A DNA stretch of 64,000 nucleotides from Geomonas limicola (GTDB lineage Bacteria; Desulfobacterota; Desulfuromonadia; Geobacterales; Geobacteraceae), in contig NZ_BLXZ01000003.1 in assembly GCF_014193675.1 (NCBI RefSeq), positions 310,001-374,000 on the forward strand, read 5' to 3'. Positions 40,952 to 50,499 of this stretch are shown piece by piece (position 1 is the stretch's first letter; every line of letters starts with the position of its first letter). Both the position numbers and the translations under genes were made by a program. A model generated the notes under the pieces. The model saw nothing but the letters and a program-made list of their open reading frames with translations, had not been told where the DNA came from and did not search any database.

Positions 40952-42474
40952 AACCCGCGTTCTACGTCACCACCCCCATCTACTACGTAAACGACGTCCC
41001 GCACATAGGCCACGCCTACACGACGCTCGCGGCCGACGTCCTGGCCCGTTACAAGCGGCTCAAGGGGTTTGACGTCTTCTTTTTGACCGGCACCGACGAA
41101 CACGGGCAGAAAGTGGAGAAGGCGGCCTACGCCGCAGGCGAGACCCCGCTCGAGCTGGCCGACCGCGTCATGAAGCGCTTCCAGGCCCTGTGGGAGAAGC
41201 TGGAGATCTCCAACAACGACTTCATCCGCACCACCCAGGAGCGCCACAAGAAAGGGGTCAGCGAGCTCTTTCAGCGGGTGATGGACAAGGGTGACATCTA
41301 CCTGGGCGAGTACGAGGACTGGTACTGCACCCCGTGCGAGACCTTCTGGACCGAGACCCAGCTCATCGACTTCAAGTGCCCGGACTGCAACCGCCCCACC
41401 GAGAAGCTCAAGGAGGAGTCCTACTTCTTCAGGATGAGCAAGTACCAGGAGCAGCTCCTGGCGCACATCGAGGCGAACCCGGAGTTTATCCAGCCCAAAA
41501 GCCGCAGAAACGAGATCCTCGCCTTCGTTAAAGAGGGGTTGAGGGATCTCTCGGTCTCCCGCACCACCTTCCAGTGGGGGATCCCGGTTCCCGGCAACGA
41601 CAAGCACGTGGTCTACGTCTGGTTCGACGCGCTCACCAACTACATCACCGCGCTCGGCTACCCGGACGAAGCGGGGGACTTCGGCAAGTACTGGCCCTGC
41701 GACGTGCACCTGATCGGCAAGGACATCCTGCGCTTCCACACCGTCTACTGGCCGACCTTCCTGATGGCGGCCGGCCTCCCCATCCCGAAGCGGGTCTTCG
41801 CCCACGGCTGGTGGACCGTCGAGGGGCAGAAGATGTCCAAGAGCCTGCAGAACGTGGTCGAGCCGAACATGCTGATCGACAAGTACGGAGTCGATGCGGT
41901 GCGCTACTTCCTGTTGCGCGAGGTCCCCTTCGGTCTCGACGGCGACTTCTCGCACCAGGCGCTGATCCACCGCATCAACTCGGACCTGGCGAACGACCTG
42001 GGGAACCTCCTGAACCGCTCCACGGCGATGCTCGGCAAGTACTTCGGCGGCGTGCTGCAGGCGCCGGGGGAAGAGACCGAACTGGACAAGAACTACCGCG
42101 AGAAGACCGTGGCCATGCTGACGCAGGTCGAGACCTACATCGACGACCTCGCCTTCAGCCGTGCGCTGCAGGCCATCTGGGAGGTCATCTCGGCCGGCAA
42201 CAAGTACATCGACGAGACCTCCCCCTGGACGCTTGCCAAGGATCCGGCCCAGAAGGAGCGGCTGGGAACCGTCATGTACTACATGCTCGAGTCGCAGAGG
42301 GTCGTTTACCTCCTGCTCTCCGCCTTCATGCCGAAGACCGCCGAGAAGGGGCTGAGCTACCTGGGGTGGAGCCAGGTGGACGACGCGGCCCTTGCCTGGG
42401 GCGGCCTCAAACCCGGCAGCACCATCGCGAAGGCCGAGGCACTCTTCCCGCGCATCGAGGAGAAGGCCGAGTAA
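40948..42474 (+). CDS. metG: Methionyl-tRNA synthetase
   Basis: The 508-residue protein has the HIGH motif (VPHIGHAYT), the KMSKS motif (GQKMSKSLQN), and the zinc-knuckle Cys set CTPCETFW/CPDC. It catalyses Met-tRNA charging. It lacks the C-terminal tRNA-binding (EMAP-like) domain found in longer MetG forms, as its length shows. Start overlaps the ricT stop; a strong terminator follows, so this ends the operon. Confidence 0.97.
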   Translation: MKPAFYVTTPIYYVNDVPHIGHAYTTLAADVLARYKRLKGFDVFFLTGTDEHGQKVEKAAYAAGETPLELADRVMKRFQALWEKLEISNNDFIRTTQERHKKGVSELFQRVMDKGDIYLGEYEDWYCTPCETFWTETQLIDFKCPDCNRPTEKLKEESYFFRMSKYQEQLLAHIEANPEFIQPKSRRNEILAFVKEGLRDLSVSRTTFQWGIPVPGNDKHVVYVWFDALTNYITALGYPDEAGDFGKYWPCDVHLIGKDILRFHTVYWPTFLMAAGLPIPKRVFAHGWWTVEGQKMSKSLQNVVEPNMLIDKYGVDAVRYFLLREVPFGLDGDFSHQALIHRINSDLANDLGNLLNRSTAMLGKYFGGVLQAPGEETELDKNYREKTVAMLTQVETYIDDLAFSRALQAIWEVISAGNKYIDETSPWTLAKDPAQKERLGTVMYYMLESQRVVYLLLSAFMPKTAEKGLSYLGWSQVDDAALAWGGLKPGSTIAKAEALFPRIEEKAE

Positions 42475-42497
42475 CCTACAGTTCAAACGTGGCAACG

Positions 42498-42533
42498 AAA
42501 AAGGGGACGCTCGCAGGAGCGTCCCCTTTTTTT
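42498..42533. terminator. Bidirectional rho-independent terminator
   Basis: AAAAAGGGGACGCTC and GAGCGTCCCCTTTTT form the stem around GCAG after metG. It faces the convergent DUF218 gene. Confidence 0.92.
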
Positions 42534-42689
42534 GGTAGTCCGATAGGTGGGAATAGGATGATGCTAGGCCAACAGTGTTGCGGGCGGCCTTGAGTTCCCC
42601 CCTTTTTCAAAGTGGGGGACGTGAGGTCACCAGCAAGGTAAGAAATCACCGGCAGTGTAGATAGAACCTCGGCTGTCCCTACCGCCTCC

Positions 42690-43280
42690 TCAGCTCCCGC
42701 CAGGAAGCGGCCTCAACTCTCCGGGCGCCAGCATGAAGAAGAAGCGGAACCCGCAGTACTTGTAGAACTCCGAGAAGAGGAGCTTGAAGCTGCCGCCGTG
42801 GATCCACCAGTCTTCCTTGAGGTTGCGGGAGTCGACCGGGTGGGGATAGATGGCGATGTCCTTGGGGAGCGCGTTTCGGAAGATGAGCGTGGCGCGCTTC
42901 ATGTGGTAGCGCGAGGTGATGAGCGAGATCGAGGTCACCTGGTGCCGGGTGATCAGCCCACGGGCATAGATGGCGTTCTCCAGGGTATTGCGGGAGACGT
43001 TCTCAAGGTAGACCTGGTCGGACCGGGTGCCGCGGTAGAGTTCACCCTTCTTGACCAGCGGATCCACCCCGATGAGGAACAGCAACCGCCCCTGCCCCTC
43101 CTTGTACATCTTGATACCCTCTTCAACGCGGCCGCGCCCGCCGGCAAGCACCACGATGGCGTCGGTGTGCACGTCGCGGGGGGTAACCGAGAAGGTTTTA
43201 TAGACGAAATCGACGAACAGCACGCTCAAAACGAGCAGCGCCACGATGAACAGCGAGAAGAGACCTTTTATCAAACCCAT
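42690..43280 (-). CDS. DUF218/YdcF-like membrane-anchored protein
   Basis: The 196-residue form starts MGLIKGLFSLFIVALLVLSV (ATG at 43280); an upstream GTG at 43325 in the same frame has no ribosome site and lies in the rpmB promoter. One N-terminal membrane segment (residues 5-24) is followed by a DUF218 domain: DAIVVLAGGRGRVEEGIKMY, ENVSRNTLENA, SISLITSRYHMKRATLIF. DUF218 proteins such as SanA/ElyC act in the cell envelope, but the reaction is unclear. The gene is divergent from rpmB. Confidence 0.82.
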   Translation of the reverse strand: MGLIKGLFSLFIVALLVLSVLFVDFVYKTFSVTPRDVHTDAIVVLAGGRGRVEEGIKMYKEGQGRLLFLIGVDPLVKKGELYRGTRSDQVYLENVSRNTLENAIYARGLITRHQVTSISLITSRYHMKRATLIFRNALPKDIAIYPHPVDSRNLKEDWWIHGGSFKLLFSEFYKYCGFRFFFMLAPGELRPLPGGS

Positions 43281-43319
43281 GATTGCACCGTTGAATCCAT
43301 CGCCACCGGTATTTTTTGC

Positions 43320-43348
43320 TTGCACCTGATGGCTTCATCTGCTATAAG
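43320..43348 (+). promoter_or_regulatory. Extended -10 sigma70 promoter of rpmB
   Basis: TTGCAC, a 17-nt spacer and TATAAG, preceded by TGC (extended -10), lie about 35 nt before the ATG of rpmB. Confidence 0.7.
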
Positions 43349-43383
43349 TGACGACTTCAGTAACCACCGGAGGGTAGAAAGAA

Positions 43384-43575
43384 ATGTCCAGAATATGCGA
43401 AATTTGCGGTAAGGGCCCTAGCTTCGGGAATAACGTCAGCCACGCTAACAACAAAACCAGCAAAATCTGGCGCCCGAATCTGCAGAAGATCAAGGCCGTG
43501 AGGAACGGTACCGTCAGGAGCATCAAGGTCTGCACCCGCTGCATCCGCTCCGGACACGTAACCAAAGCCCTCTAG
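43384..43575 (+). CDS. rpmB: 50S ribosomal protein L28
   Basis: The 63-residue protein has the L28 pattern [26 protein letters not shown]-type [12 protein letters not shown], and a C-terminal CTRC that pairs with the N-terminal CxxC (a zinc-binding form). It is monocistronic, with its own promoter and terminator. Confidence 0.97.
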   Translation: MSRICEICGKGPSFGNNVSHANNKTSKIWRPNLQKIKAVRNGTVRSIKVCTRCIRSGHVTKAL

Positions 43576-43599
43576 GATCCGACCCTCTGCAAAGAATCT

Positions 43600-43638
43600 A
43601 AAGCCGCTCGCGCCTCAAGGCGCAGCGGCTTTATTTTT
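43600..43638. terminator. Rho-independent terminator after rpmB
   Basis: AAAGCCGCTCGCGCC and GGCGCAGCGGCTTTA form the stem followed by TTTTTG. It can also serve the convergent ridA. Confidence 0.85.
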
Positions 43639-43662
43639 GTCCAGGCCGGTTTGCCCAAGAGC

Positions 43663-44046
43663 CTAGCGGCAGAGGGCGGTCACCTCGATCTCTACCAGCG
43701 CGGCGCGCGGCAGCCCTTTGACCTCGACGGTGACCCGTGCCGGCGGGTTTTCCGGGAAGAAGCGCCCGTAGATCGCGTTCACGGTGGCAAAGTCCCCCAT
43801 GTTGGCCAGGTAGATGACGCTTTTCACCACGTCGCCATACCCCAGCCCCGCAGCCTCCAGAAGTGCCCCGATGTTCTTCATGACCAGCTCGGTCTCCGCA
43901 CTCACTCCACCGCCACACATCTCGCCGGTCGCCGGATCGAGCGCGATGGCACCGGAAAGAAACAGGAAGCCGCCCGCCTTCACCCCCTGCGAATAGGGTC
44001 CGATCGCCCTGGGGGCCTGTTCCGTGCTGATGATCTCCTTGCTCAT
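43663..44046 (-). CDS. ridA: RidA family enamine/imine deaminase
   Basis: The 127-residue protein starts MSKEIISTEQAPRAIGPYSQGV at 44046 (AGGAGG upstream). It has the family signature at its C terminus PPARVTVEVKGLPRAALVEIEV with the substrate-binding Arg, and YSQGVKAGGFLFLSG near the start. RidA hydrolyses reactive enamines from PLP enzymes. It is the last gene after rel in a minus-strand group; the gap is 105 nt. Confidence 0.93.
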   Translation of the reverse strand: MSKEIISTEQAPRAIGPYSQGVKAGGFLFLSGAIALDPATGEMCGGGVSAETELVMKNIGALLEAAGLGYGDVVKSVIYLANMGDFATVNAIYGRFFPENPPARVTVEVKGLPRAALVEIEVTALCR

Positions 44047-44151
44047 GGTTCCTCCTCTAGGTAATGCGGGTTCCGGACCCGTGAGATTATCGATGTACGA
44101 CATCTTCTTGTAGCTATTACCAGCTTCCTGCGACACTCGCACCGACCCGCC

Positions 44152-46302
44152 CTAGCTTTTCAGCCGTTCCACCTTCAAGACGCCGCGCACCTTGTTGATC
44201 GAGGCGAAGACCCGCTTCAGGTGGTCCAGGTCGGTCACGTCCACCTCGAAGAGGTTCTCGCCGCGCTTGTCCATGGTGCTCTGGATGGAGGCGCTGGAGA
44301 TGTTCGCCTCGCTGTTGGTGATGGCCGTGGCGATGTTGGCCAGGATCCCCTTCTCGTCGTTGCAGATGACCCGGATCTTGACCGGCAGGGCACTCTTCCT
44401 GCCGCGGTTCCAGGCTACCTCGATGCGGCGCTCCGGCTCGAGGGCCGCTGCGAAGGGACAGTCGGCGGTATGTACCGTGACGCCGCGGCCGCGGGTGATG
44501 AAGCCGGTGATCTCGTCGCCGGGGAGCGGGTTGCAGCACTTGCCGAAGCGGACCAGGACATCCTCCACGCCGTCGATCTCGATCGCGCTGGAGGACTTCC
44601 CCTTCAGCTTGTCGATCACCTTGCCGATGCGCGTTTCCTTGCGTTCCTGGGCCGCCTCCAGCTTGTCGGCCGGCACCAGTTTGCCGAGGATCTGGCTCAC
44701 CGAGAGCTTGCCGTAGCCCACCGAGGCCATCAGGTCGTCCTCGGCCTGGAAGCCGAACTCGACGGCGACCCGCTTCATCTCCCCCGTTTTCTGCAGCTTG
44801 GCATAGTTAAGCGAGTAGCGGCGGAACTCCTTCTCGCAGATCTCGCGTCCCAGCTGGATGCTCTTTAAACGTTCCTCGGTCTTCACCCAGGCCCGGATCT
44901 TGTTGCGCGCCCGGGAGCTCTTGACGATCTTCAGCCAGTCCTTCGAGGGGGTGTGGTGCGGCGAGGTGATCACCTCGACGATGTCGCCGGTCTTCAGCTC
45001 GTACTTCAAGGGGACCAGCTTGCCATTCACCTTGGCGCCCACGCAGCGGTGTCCCACGTCGGTGTGCACCGAGTAGGCGAAGTCGATCGGGGTCGACCCC
45101 TTCGGGAACCCCTTCACGTCCCCTTTCGGGGTGAAGATGAAGACGTCCTCGGGGAAGAGCTCGACGCGCACCGTGTCCATGAACTCCTTGGAGTCGGCAA
45201 GTTCCTGCTGCCACTCCAGAAGTTGCCTCAACCAGGTGAAGCGCTTCACTTCCTTCTCGTCGTACCCCTTCCCTTCCTTGTACTTCCAGTGTGCCGCGAT
45301 CCCCGCCTCGGCAACCCGGTGCATCTCCGAGGTGCGGATCTGCACCTCCATGCGCTCGCCCAGGGGACCTATCACCGTAGTGTGCAGGGACTGGTACATG
45401 TTCCCTTTGGGCATGGCGATGTAGTCCTTGAAACGCCCGGGGATCGGCTTCCAGGTGGAGTGGATGATCCCCAGCACCTCGTAGCACTCGCGCACGTCTT
45501 CGACGGTGACCCGGATGGCGATCAGGTCGTAGATCTCGTCGATGTCCACGTTGCGGCTCTCCATCTTGCGGTAGATGGAGTACAGGTGCTTGGAACGCCC
45601 GGAGACCTCCCCCTTGATGCCGTGCTCGGAGAGCTGGTTCTTGATGATCTCCTTGACGCTCGCCACGTAGGTTTCGCGCTCCTGCTTCTTCTTGGCCACC
45701 TTGCCGGCCAGATCGTAGTAGAGCTGCGGCTCCAGGTAGCGGAAGGAGAGGTCCTCGAGTTCACCCTTCACCCAGGAGATCCCCAGCCGGTTGGCGATCG
45801 GGGCATAGATGTCCAGGGTTTCGCGGGCGATGGCGCGCTGCTTTGCCTCGGGCTGGTACTGCAGGGTGCGCATGTTGTGCAGACGGTCGGCGAGTTTCAC
45901 CAGGATGACCCGGATGTCGTTCGCCATGGCCAGGAGCATCTTGCGGAAGTTCTCGGCCTGGCTCTCTTCCTTGGTCTTGAAGTGGATCTTGCCGATCTTG
46001 GTGACGCCGTCCACCAGGCGCGCCACCTCGGCGCCGAACATCTCCGCCAGTTCCTGGTGCGTGGTGAGGGTGTCCTCGACGGTATCGTGCAAAAGCCCGG
46101 TGACCACGGCCGGGATGTCCAGGCGCAGGTCTGCCAGGATACCCGCCACCTCCATCGGGTGGATCAGGTACGGCTCTCCGGAGAGCCTGGTCTGCCCCTG
46201 GTGCACCTTGGCGCAGAAGACGTAGGCCTTTCTGATCAGATCGAGATCGGCACCCGGGTTGTAGGAGGCTACCTTTTCAAGTATGTCGTTGAGTCGTATC
46301 AT
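44152..46302 (-). CDS. rel: Bifunctional (p)ppGpp synthetase/hydrolase Rel
   Basis: The 716-residue protein has the HD hydrolase domain (H in LIHPMEVAGIL, HD in LLHDTVEDT), the synthetase domain (IYRKMESRNVDIDEIYDLIAIRV, KDYIAMPKGNMYQSLHTTV), a TGS domain (FIFTPKGDVKGFPKGSTPIDFAY), a zinc-finger-like/helical region, and a C-terminal ACT domain (SALPVKIRVICNDEKGILANIATAI). All hydrolase motifs are intact, so it can both make and break (p)ppGpp, as the single Rel of Geobacter does. GAGGAAG precedes the ATG. A hairpin terminator separates it from rpoZ, hinting at partial read-through. Confidence 0.95.
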   Translation of the reverse strand: MIRLNDILEKVASYNPGADLDLIRKAYVFCAKVHQGQTRLSGEPYLIHPMEVAGILADLRLDIPAVVTGLLHDTVEDTLTTHQELAEMFGAEVARLVDGVTKIGKIHFKTKEESQAENFRKMLLAMANDIRVILVKLADRLHNMRTLQYQPEAKQRAIARETLDIYAPIANRLGISWVKGELEDLSFRYLEPQLYYDLAGKVAKKKQERETYVASVKEIIKNQLSEHGIKGEVSGRSKHLYSIYRKMESRNVDIDEIYDLIAIRVTVEDVRECYEVLGIIHSTWKPIPGRFKDYIAMPKGNMYQSLHTTVIGPLGERMEVQIRTSEMHRVAEAGIAAHWKYKEGKGYDEKEVKRFTWLRQLLEWQQELADSKEFMDTVRVELFPEDVFIFTPKGDVKGFPKGSTPIDFAYSVHTDVGHRCVGAKVNGKLVPLKYELKTGDIVEVITSPHHTPSKDWLKIVKSSRARNKIRAWVKTEERLKSIQLGREICEKEFRRYSLNYAKLQKTGEMKRVAVEFGFQAEDDLMASVGYGKLSVSQILGKLVPADKLEAAQERKETRIGKVIDKLKGKSSSAIEIDGVEDVLVRFGKCCNPLPGDEITGFITRGRGVTVHTADCPFAAALEPERRIEVAWNRGRKSALPVKIRVICNDEKGILANIATAITNSEANISSASIQSTMDKRGENLFEVDVTDLDHLKRVFASINKVRGVLKVERLKS

Positions 46303-46383
46303 CGAATCTGGACTTCCTCGATATGCAAAGGGGCCAACGGCGGGACCTTTCCCCTCAAAGCCGTCAGCCCCTTAAGTCGAGCG

Positions 46384-46411
46384 CAACAAAAAGGGGAGAC
46401 CCGCTCCCCCT
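46384..46411 (-). terminator. Hairpin terminator/attenuator between rpoZ and rel
   Basis: On the minus strand GGGGAG, a CGGGT loop and CTCCCC are followed by TTTTTGTTG. It lies 8 nt after the rpoZ stop, within an otherwise unbroken gene row. Confidence 0.7.
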
Positions 46412-46418
46412 TTCTCAG

Positions 46419-46625
46419 TTAACGACCTTTCTTGCCGATTTCACAGCCGATCTTGCCGGCGGCGATCTCCCTCAGGGAAACCACCACGTTCTTGTTGGCA
46501 CCGCGGTTGTCGATGAGCGGGCGGGCGCCCTTGAACAGCTGCTTGACCCTCTTGCTGGCCAGCATGACGAGGAGAAAGCGGTTATCCACTTTTTCCAGAC
46601 AATCTTCTACGGTAACCCTTGCCAT
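46419..46625 (-). CDS. rpoZ: RNA polymerase omega subunit
   Basis: The 68-residue protein [20 protein letters not shown] has the omega pattern ([34 protein letters not shown]). It lies between gmk and rel in the common gmk-rpoZ-spoT order. Confidence 0.97.
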   Translation of the reverse strand: MARVTVEDCLEKVDNRFLLVMLASKRVKQLFKGARPLIDNRGANKNVVVSLREIAAGKIGCEIGKKGR

Positions 46626-46662
46626 AGTAACACCTCTTTGTCGTGGTATCGTGTCGTTTTTT

Positions 46663-47271
46663 CTAGATATTGAACTGCGCCGACAGCCCCTGGATGACCC
46701 TGAAGGACCGGCACTGTTCGGCGACCAGTACGCTTTTCAGCTGTTCCAGCGCCACGGGGAACTCGTCGTTTACGATGATGTAGTCGTACCAGCGCGATTC
46801 CTTGATCTCGCCCGCGGCATTCTGGATGCGGCGCTCGATCACCTCTTCGGTATCGGAGGAGCGACCGTTCAGGCGCCGCCTGAGCTCTGCGATGGAGGGG
46901 GGCAGGATGAAGATGTAAACGCCTCCGTCGAAGCGTCCCTTCAGCTGCTGGGCTCCCTGGCAGTCGATGTCCAGGATCAGGTCGATCCCCTGGGAGCGGC
47001 ATTCCTTGAGGGTGGCGAGCGATGTGCCGTAGAGGTTGCCGTGAACTTCGGCCCACTCTGCGAATTCCCCGGCCTGAACCATCCGGGAGAACTCCTCCTT
47101 ACCCACAAAAAAATAATCACGACCGTGCACCTCACCGGCTCTGGGGGCGCGCGTCGTGTAGCTGACAGAATGCCGCAACTCCGGGAATTTGTCAATAATT
47201 TCCTTGCAGAGCGTGGTCTTGCCGGCACCGGAGGGGGCCGAGATGACAAAGAGCACTCCTTCGCGTTTCAT
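46663..47271 (-). CDS. gmk: Guanylate kinase
   Basis: The 202-residue protein has the P loop [17 protein letters not shown], the GMP-binding [24 protein letters not shown] and [14 protein letters not shown]. It makes GDP from GMP. It sits 37 nt before rpoZ and 18 nt behind yicC, so it belongs to the same operon. Confidence 0.97.
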   Translation of the reverse strand: MKREGVLFVISAPSGAGKTTLCKEIIDKFPELRHSVSYTTRAPRAGEVHGRDYFFVGKEEFSRMVQAGEFAEWAEVHGNLYGTSLATLKECRSQGIDLILDIDCQGAQQLKGRFDGGVYIFILPPSIAELRRRLNGRSSDTEEVIERRIQNAAGEIKESRWYDYIIVNDEFPVALEQLKSVLVAEQCRSFRVIQGLSAQFNI

Positions 47272-47289
47272 GGTTCCCTCCGTTTCGGT

Positions 47290-48168
47290 CTACTCGACGT
47301 TTTGCACCTGTTCGCGGATCTTCTCGAGTTCGCCCTTAAGCTCCACCACGCTGGCGGCGATCTCGGCGTCGTTGGCCTTGGAGCCGATGGTGTTCACCTC
47401 GCGGTTGATCTCCTGCAGGAGGAAGTCGAGCTTGCGCCCCACGGGCTCGCTGCGCTCGAGGGTCTCGTCGAACTGGCGCAGGTGGCTTTCCAGGCGCACC
47501 AGCTCCTCGGTGATGTCACACTTATCGGCCAACAGCGCCACTTCCAGAGCGACCCGCTCCTCGGGGAGCGCGCTCTCCTGGGTGAGCACCTGGATCCTCT
47601 CCTTAAGCTTCGCCGCGTACTCCGCCACCACCGACGGGGCGCGCTTTTCCACCCGGCCGATCAGCTCGGCGAGCGTCTCGCGGCGCTTTCTGAAGTCGGC
47701 GCGCAGGCTCTCCCCCTCGAAGCTGCGCATCTGGTCCACCCGGGCAAGACCCGCCTCGAGTGCCTCGACGAGCTCCGCCGGGATCTCCTCGAGCGACGCC
47801 TCGGCCTCGGCACTTACCGTGATGACGTCGCGCTGCGAGGCGATGAGGGCAAGATCCACCTCCTGATCGAGCCCCAGGGCCTCGCGGATGCTGGAGAGGG
47901 CGCGGTAATAGCCGCGCGCCAGCGGCAGGTTCGCGGTGGGAACGCCGGCCTGTGCGGCCGACTCCAGCTGGATGAAGACGTCGATCTTGCCGCGGTTCAG
48001 CTTCTCGGCAACCCGTTTCTTGATCTCGTTTTCAAACGGCATCAGGGCGCGCGGCAGCTTCACCGAGATCTCGCCGTAGCGGTGGTTCACGCAGCGCAAC
48101 TCCACGACGAGGCGCCCCCCCGCATAGGCCGCCTCACCCTTACCGTATCCCGTCATGCTCTTGATCAT
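47290..48168 (-). CDS. yicC: YicC/YloC family endoribonuclease
   Basis: The 292-residue protein begins MIKSMTGYGKGEA, the family's invariant start, followed by VVELRCVNHRYGEISVKLP. The C-terminal half ends in LDFLLQEINREVNTIGSKANDAEI, the DUF1732 signature. YicC proteins are RNA endonucleases. It lies between galE and gmk with short gaps. Confidence 0.93.
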   Translation of the reverse strand: MIKSMTGYGKGEAAYAGGRLVVELRCVNHRYGEISVKLPRALMPFENEIKKRVAEKLNRGKIDVFIQLESAAQAGVPTANLPLARGYYRALSSIREALGLDQEVDLALIASQRDVITVSAEAEASLEEIPAELVEALEAGLARVDQMRSFEGESLRADFRKRRETLAELIGRVEKRAPSVVAEYAAKLKERIQVLTQESALPEERVALEVALLADKCDITEELVRLESHLRQFDETLERSEPVGRKLDFLLQEINREVNTIGSKANDAEIAASVVELKGELEKIREQVQNVE

Positions 48169-48192
48169 CAGGTCCTCCGGGGCGAGTGCCCC

Positions 48193-49182
48193 CTAGCGTT
48201 TAGCCTCAAAGAGTTTCTTCTCCCAGCGCCAGGCATCTTCGACGATGGTGGTGAGATCCGCGTAACGCGGCGTCCAGTCCAAAAGGGTGCGGATACGGTC
48301 CGCGCCGGCCACCAGGTTGGGCGGGTCGCCGGGGCGGCGCGGCCCTTCCACGACCTGGAAATCCACCCCGCTCACCTTCTTCACCACCTCGATCACCTCG
48401 CGGACGCTGCTCCCCTTGCCGTACCCCACGTTGATGGTGCTGGAATCGCCCCCCCGGGACAGGTAGTCGAGCGCCCTCAGGTGCGCCGAGGCCAGGTCCT
48501 CGATATGGATGTAGTCGCGGATACCGGTGCCGTCGGGGGTGTCGTAGTCGGTACCGAAGATGGAGACCGAGTCGCGCATCCCGAGCGCCGCCTGGCAGCA
48601 GACCTTGATGAGGTGGGTGGCGTCCGGGGTGCGCTGCCCCATGCGGGCCTTGGGATCGGCGCCGGCCACGTTGAAGTAGCGCAACGCGACGTAGGAAAAG
48701 CCGTGGGCAAAGGCGGCGTCGCGCAGCATCCACTCGCTCATCAGCTTCGAGGTGCCGTAGGGGTTGATGGGCACGGTCGGCGTCGCCTCCGAGGCCTCGC
48801 CCCCTTCCGGGATGCCGTAGACTGCGGCGGTCGAGGAGAAGATGAAGCGCTTCACCTGGTGCTCGACGCAGGCCTCAAGGAGGTTCAGGGTGTTGCGGGT
48901 GTTGTTGCCGTAGTACTTAAGCGGCAGGTGCACCGATTCGGGGGCCACGATCGCCGCGGCGAAGTGAAGGACGCTTTTGCAGCCGGTCTCCTTGAGCACC
49001 CGGCCCAGCCGCTCCCGGTCCGCGAGGTCGCCGACGATCAACCGCTCCCCGTGTATCAGCGCATCGGCCGAACCGGTGGAAAGGTTGTCGTACACCACAA
49101 CCTCATGCCCTGCCTCGGAAAGCTGCCGCACCACGTGACTGCCAATGTAACCGGCACCTCCGGTCACCAGTATTGCTCCCAT
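48193..49182 (-). CDS. galE: UDP-glucose 4-epimerase
   Basis: The 329-residue protein starts MGAILVTGGAGYIGSHVVRQL at 49182 (GAGGAGG upstream), with the Rossmann GxxGxxG, the catalytic Tyr/Lys in NPYGTSKLMSEWM and Ser/Thr in SSTAAVYG, and the C-terminal FGTDYDTPDGTGIRDYIHIEDLA, typical of GalE. It converts UDP-Gal and UDP-Glc and completes the Leloir pathway of the galKT genes at 57-61 kb. It is the first gene of the galE-yicC-gmk-rpoZ-rel group; a good promoter lies at 49375-49403. Confidence 0.95.
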   Translation of the reverse strand: MGAILVTGGAGYIGSHVVRQLSEAGHEVVVYDNLSTGSADALIHGERLIVGDLADRERLGRVLKETGCKSVLHFAAAIVAPESVHLPLKYYGNNTRNTLNLLEACVEHQVKRFIFSSTAAVYGIPEGGEASEATPTVPINPYGTSKLMSEWMLRDAAFAHGFSYVALRYFNVAGADPKARMGQRTPDATHLIKVCCQAALGMRDSVSIFGTDYDTPDGTGIRDYIHIEDLASAHLRALDYLSRGGDSSTINVGYGKGSSVREVIEVVKKVSGVDFQVVEGPRRPGDPPNLVAGADRIRTLLDWTPRYADLTTIVEDAWRWEKKLFEAKR

Positions 49183-49374
49183 CGGGTCCTCCTCGTTCAG
49201 TGGCATGCGCGGTAAAACGAAACAAGGGCCTAGCCTTTGGACTAAACCCTCGCGTCTGGCAGCTCCTACCGGTAGCGGTTCCCGATCCGGAAACCCAAGC
49301 CGTGCCGGCTGGCAGCTGCAAACCGCCCCGTCGTGCAGGATCAGACATCCCGCAGGACAAGTATTAGTTCGACA

Positions 49375-49403
49375 TATATAGCACTTGGACCCGCACCATG
49401 CAA
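49375..49403 (-). promoter_or_regulatory. Candidate sigma70 promoter upstream of galE
   Basis: On the minus strand TTGCAT, a 17-nt spacer and TATATA, about 190 nt before galE. The -35 is the same as that of the tmk operon. The leader (49183-49374) has no gene. Confidence 0.55.
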
Positions 49404-49498
49404 CATCAAATCTGTAGTGAGACAGGGGTACGCCGGGTTGAGACGCAGCACGATGAGCGAACGAGAACCGGAGTGTGGAACACAAACCGCGTGACGAT

Positions 49499-49867
49499 TC
49501 AGTTCCCGATGCGGCTGTCCTTGCTCCAGGCTATGCGCAACTCATAGGGGAGGCAGCGGTTGATATTGAGTACTTCTGCGGCGAGGACCTGACTGTGATA
49601 ACGGACGGAGAATTCTTCCAGACGGGTTTTCAGCTTGAACAGAACGTCGAAGCTTTGGTGGCGTAGATATTCCCGATGCAGAGCCATGATCTCGTCGAAG
49701 ACCCGCTGGGTCTCCGTTTCGCTGGCGAGGTCGGGTTCCCCCGTCATTTCCAGGGCTTCTGGAGCACTCCCAAAACAGCGACTGCGGGCCTCCTCGATGA
49801 ACGAGTCGAGCGTCTCAGGATCGATATGGTACTTGCCGCTGCCAATCCCCAAGATATGCTTCTGCAT
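49499..49867 (-). CDS. Unknown 122-residue protein
   Basis: The protein starts MQKHILGIGSGKYHIDPETLD; a GTG four codons earlier is possible. It is mostly helical with charged residues (FDEIMALHREYLRHQSFDVLFKLKTRLEEFSVRYHSQ). No membrane segment, signal or known motif is seen. It stands alone, upstream of galE in the same direction. I do not recognise it. Confidence 0.55.
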   Translation of the reverse strand: MQKHILGIGSGKYHIDPETLDSFIEEARSRCFGSAPEALEMTGEPDLASETETQRVFDEIMALHREYLRHQSFDVLFKLKTRLEEFSVRYHSQVLAAEVLNINRCLPYELRIAWSKDSRIGN

Positions 49868-50240
49868 TTCCCACCCCACGAATCATAACAATTGAAGTAT
49901 TCAAAGTAAAATGCGGCACGCCAGAGTCTGGAAAAAGGCGTTACTCTCGGAAGTTCCGAAACGTCTGACGTTGGATGACTGCAGCCCAGCATGTGTACTT
50001 ACCCGCGGCCCCAGTTCTGACAGTGGGTTCTCGTACTGAGACAGTCTCCGCGCCGTACACAAAGACATATCGGTGAACGGCGTTGCAGACTTTAATAATT
50101 ATTGTTGTTTTTGGCGGGCCAGGTAGTTTCGGACGAGAAAGGCCGGGTCCCGGCGGGACGGCGGCCTTAAAGGAAGGTTGCAGGGCTGATGAGGGGGAGG
50201 GCCGGGAGCGGGGCGGAAAGCTTTCGGCGGGCGCAGGGGC

Positions 50241-50269
50241 TTGACACCTGGCCGGACAATGGTTACAAT
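50241..50269 (+). promoter_or_regulatory. Sigma70 promoter of the small gene at 50303
   Basis: TTGACA, a 17-nt spacer and TACAAT lie about 35 nt before the GTG. Between 49868 and 50240 I see no gene. Confidence 0.75.
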
Positions 50270-50302
50270 TCGTTAATCAAAATTTTCTGGAGGAATAGTG
50301 CA

Positions 50303-50467
50303 GTGAGCAAGGTAAATCCATTCGACTTGGCCTACGAACAATACCAACTCCTCAAAGCGAAACTCACCTCGACCGGAGATCCCAGGGAAAAAAACCAGAT
50401 CTTCAAAAGACTCCTCAATCTGCTGGCAGTGATGGAGTTCCTTACCTCTCTTAACAAGGTCCCCTGA
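50303..50467 (+). CDS. Small protein of 54 residues, unknown
   Basis: Starts with GTG (GGAGG 9 nt upstream): VSKVNPFDLAYEQYQLLKAK followed by a helical, charged tail ending FLTSLNKVP. A consensus promoter precedes it and a terminator follows it, which supports it as a real gene. The protein is predicted helical and soluble. No function is recognised. Confidence 0.7.
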   Translation: MSKVNPFDLAYEQYQLLKAKLTSTGDPREKNQIFKRLLNLLAVMEFLTSLNKVP

Positions 50468-50499
50468 AAGACGAAGGGCAACACAGCGGTCCCCGAGAC

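Noticed and set aside
46432..49215. A 927-residue open frame on the plus strand
   Set aside because: It is the complement of gmk, yicC and galE, which are clearly real on the minus strand; the high GC content makes such long shadows common.
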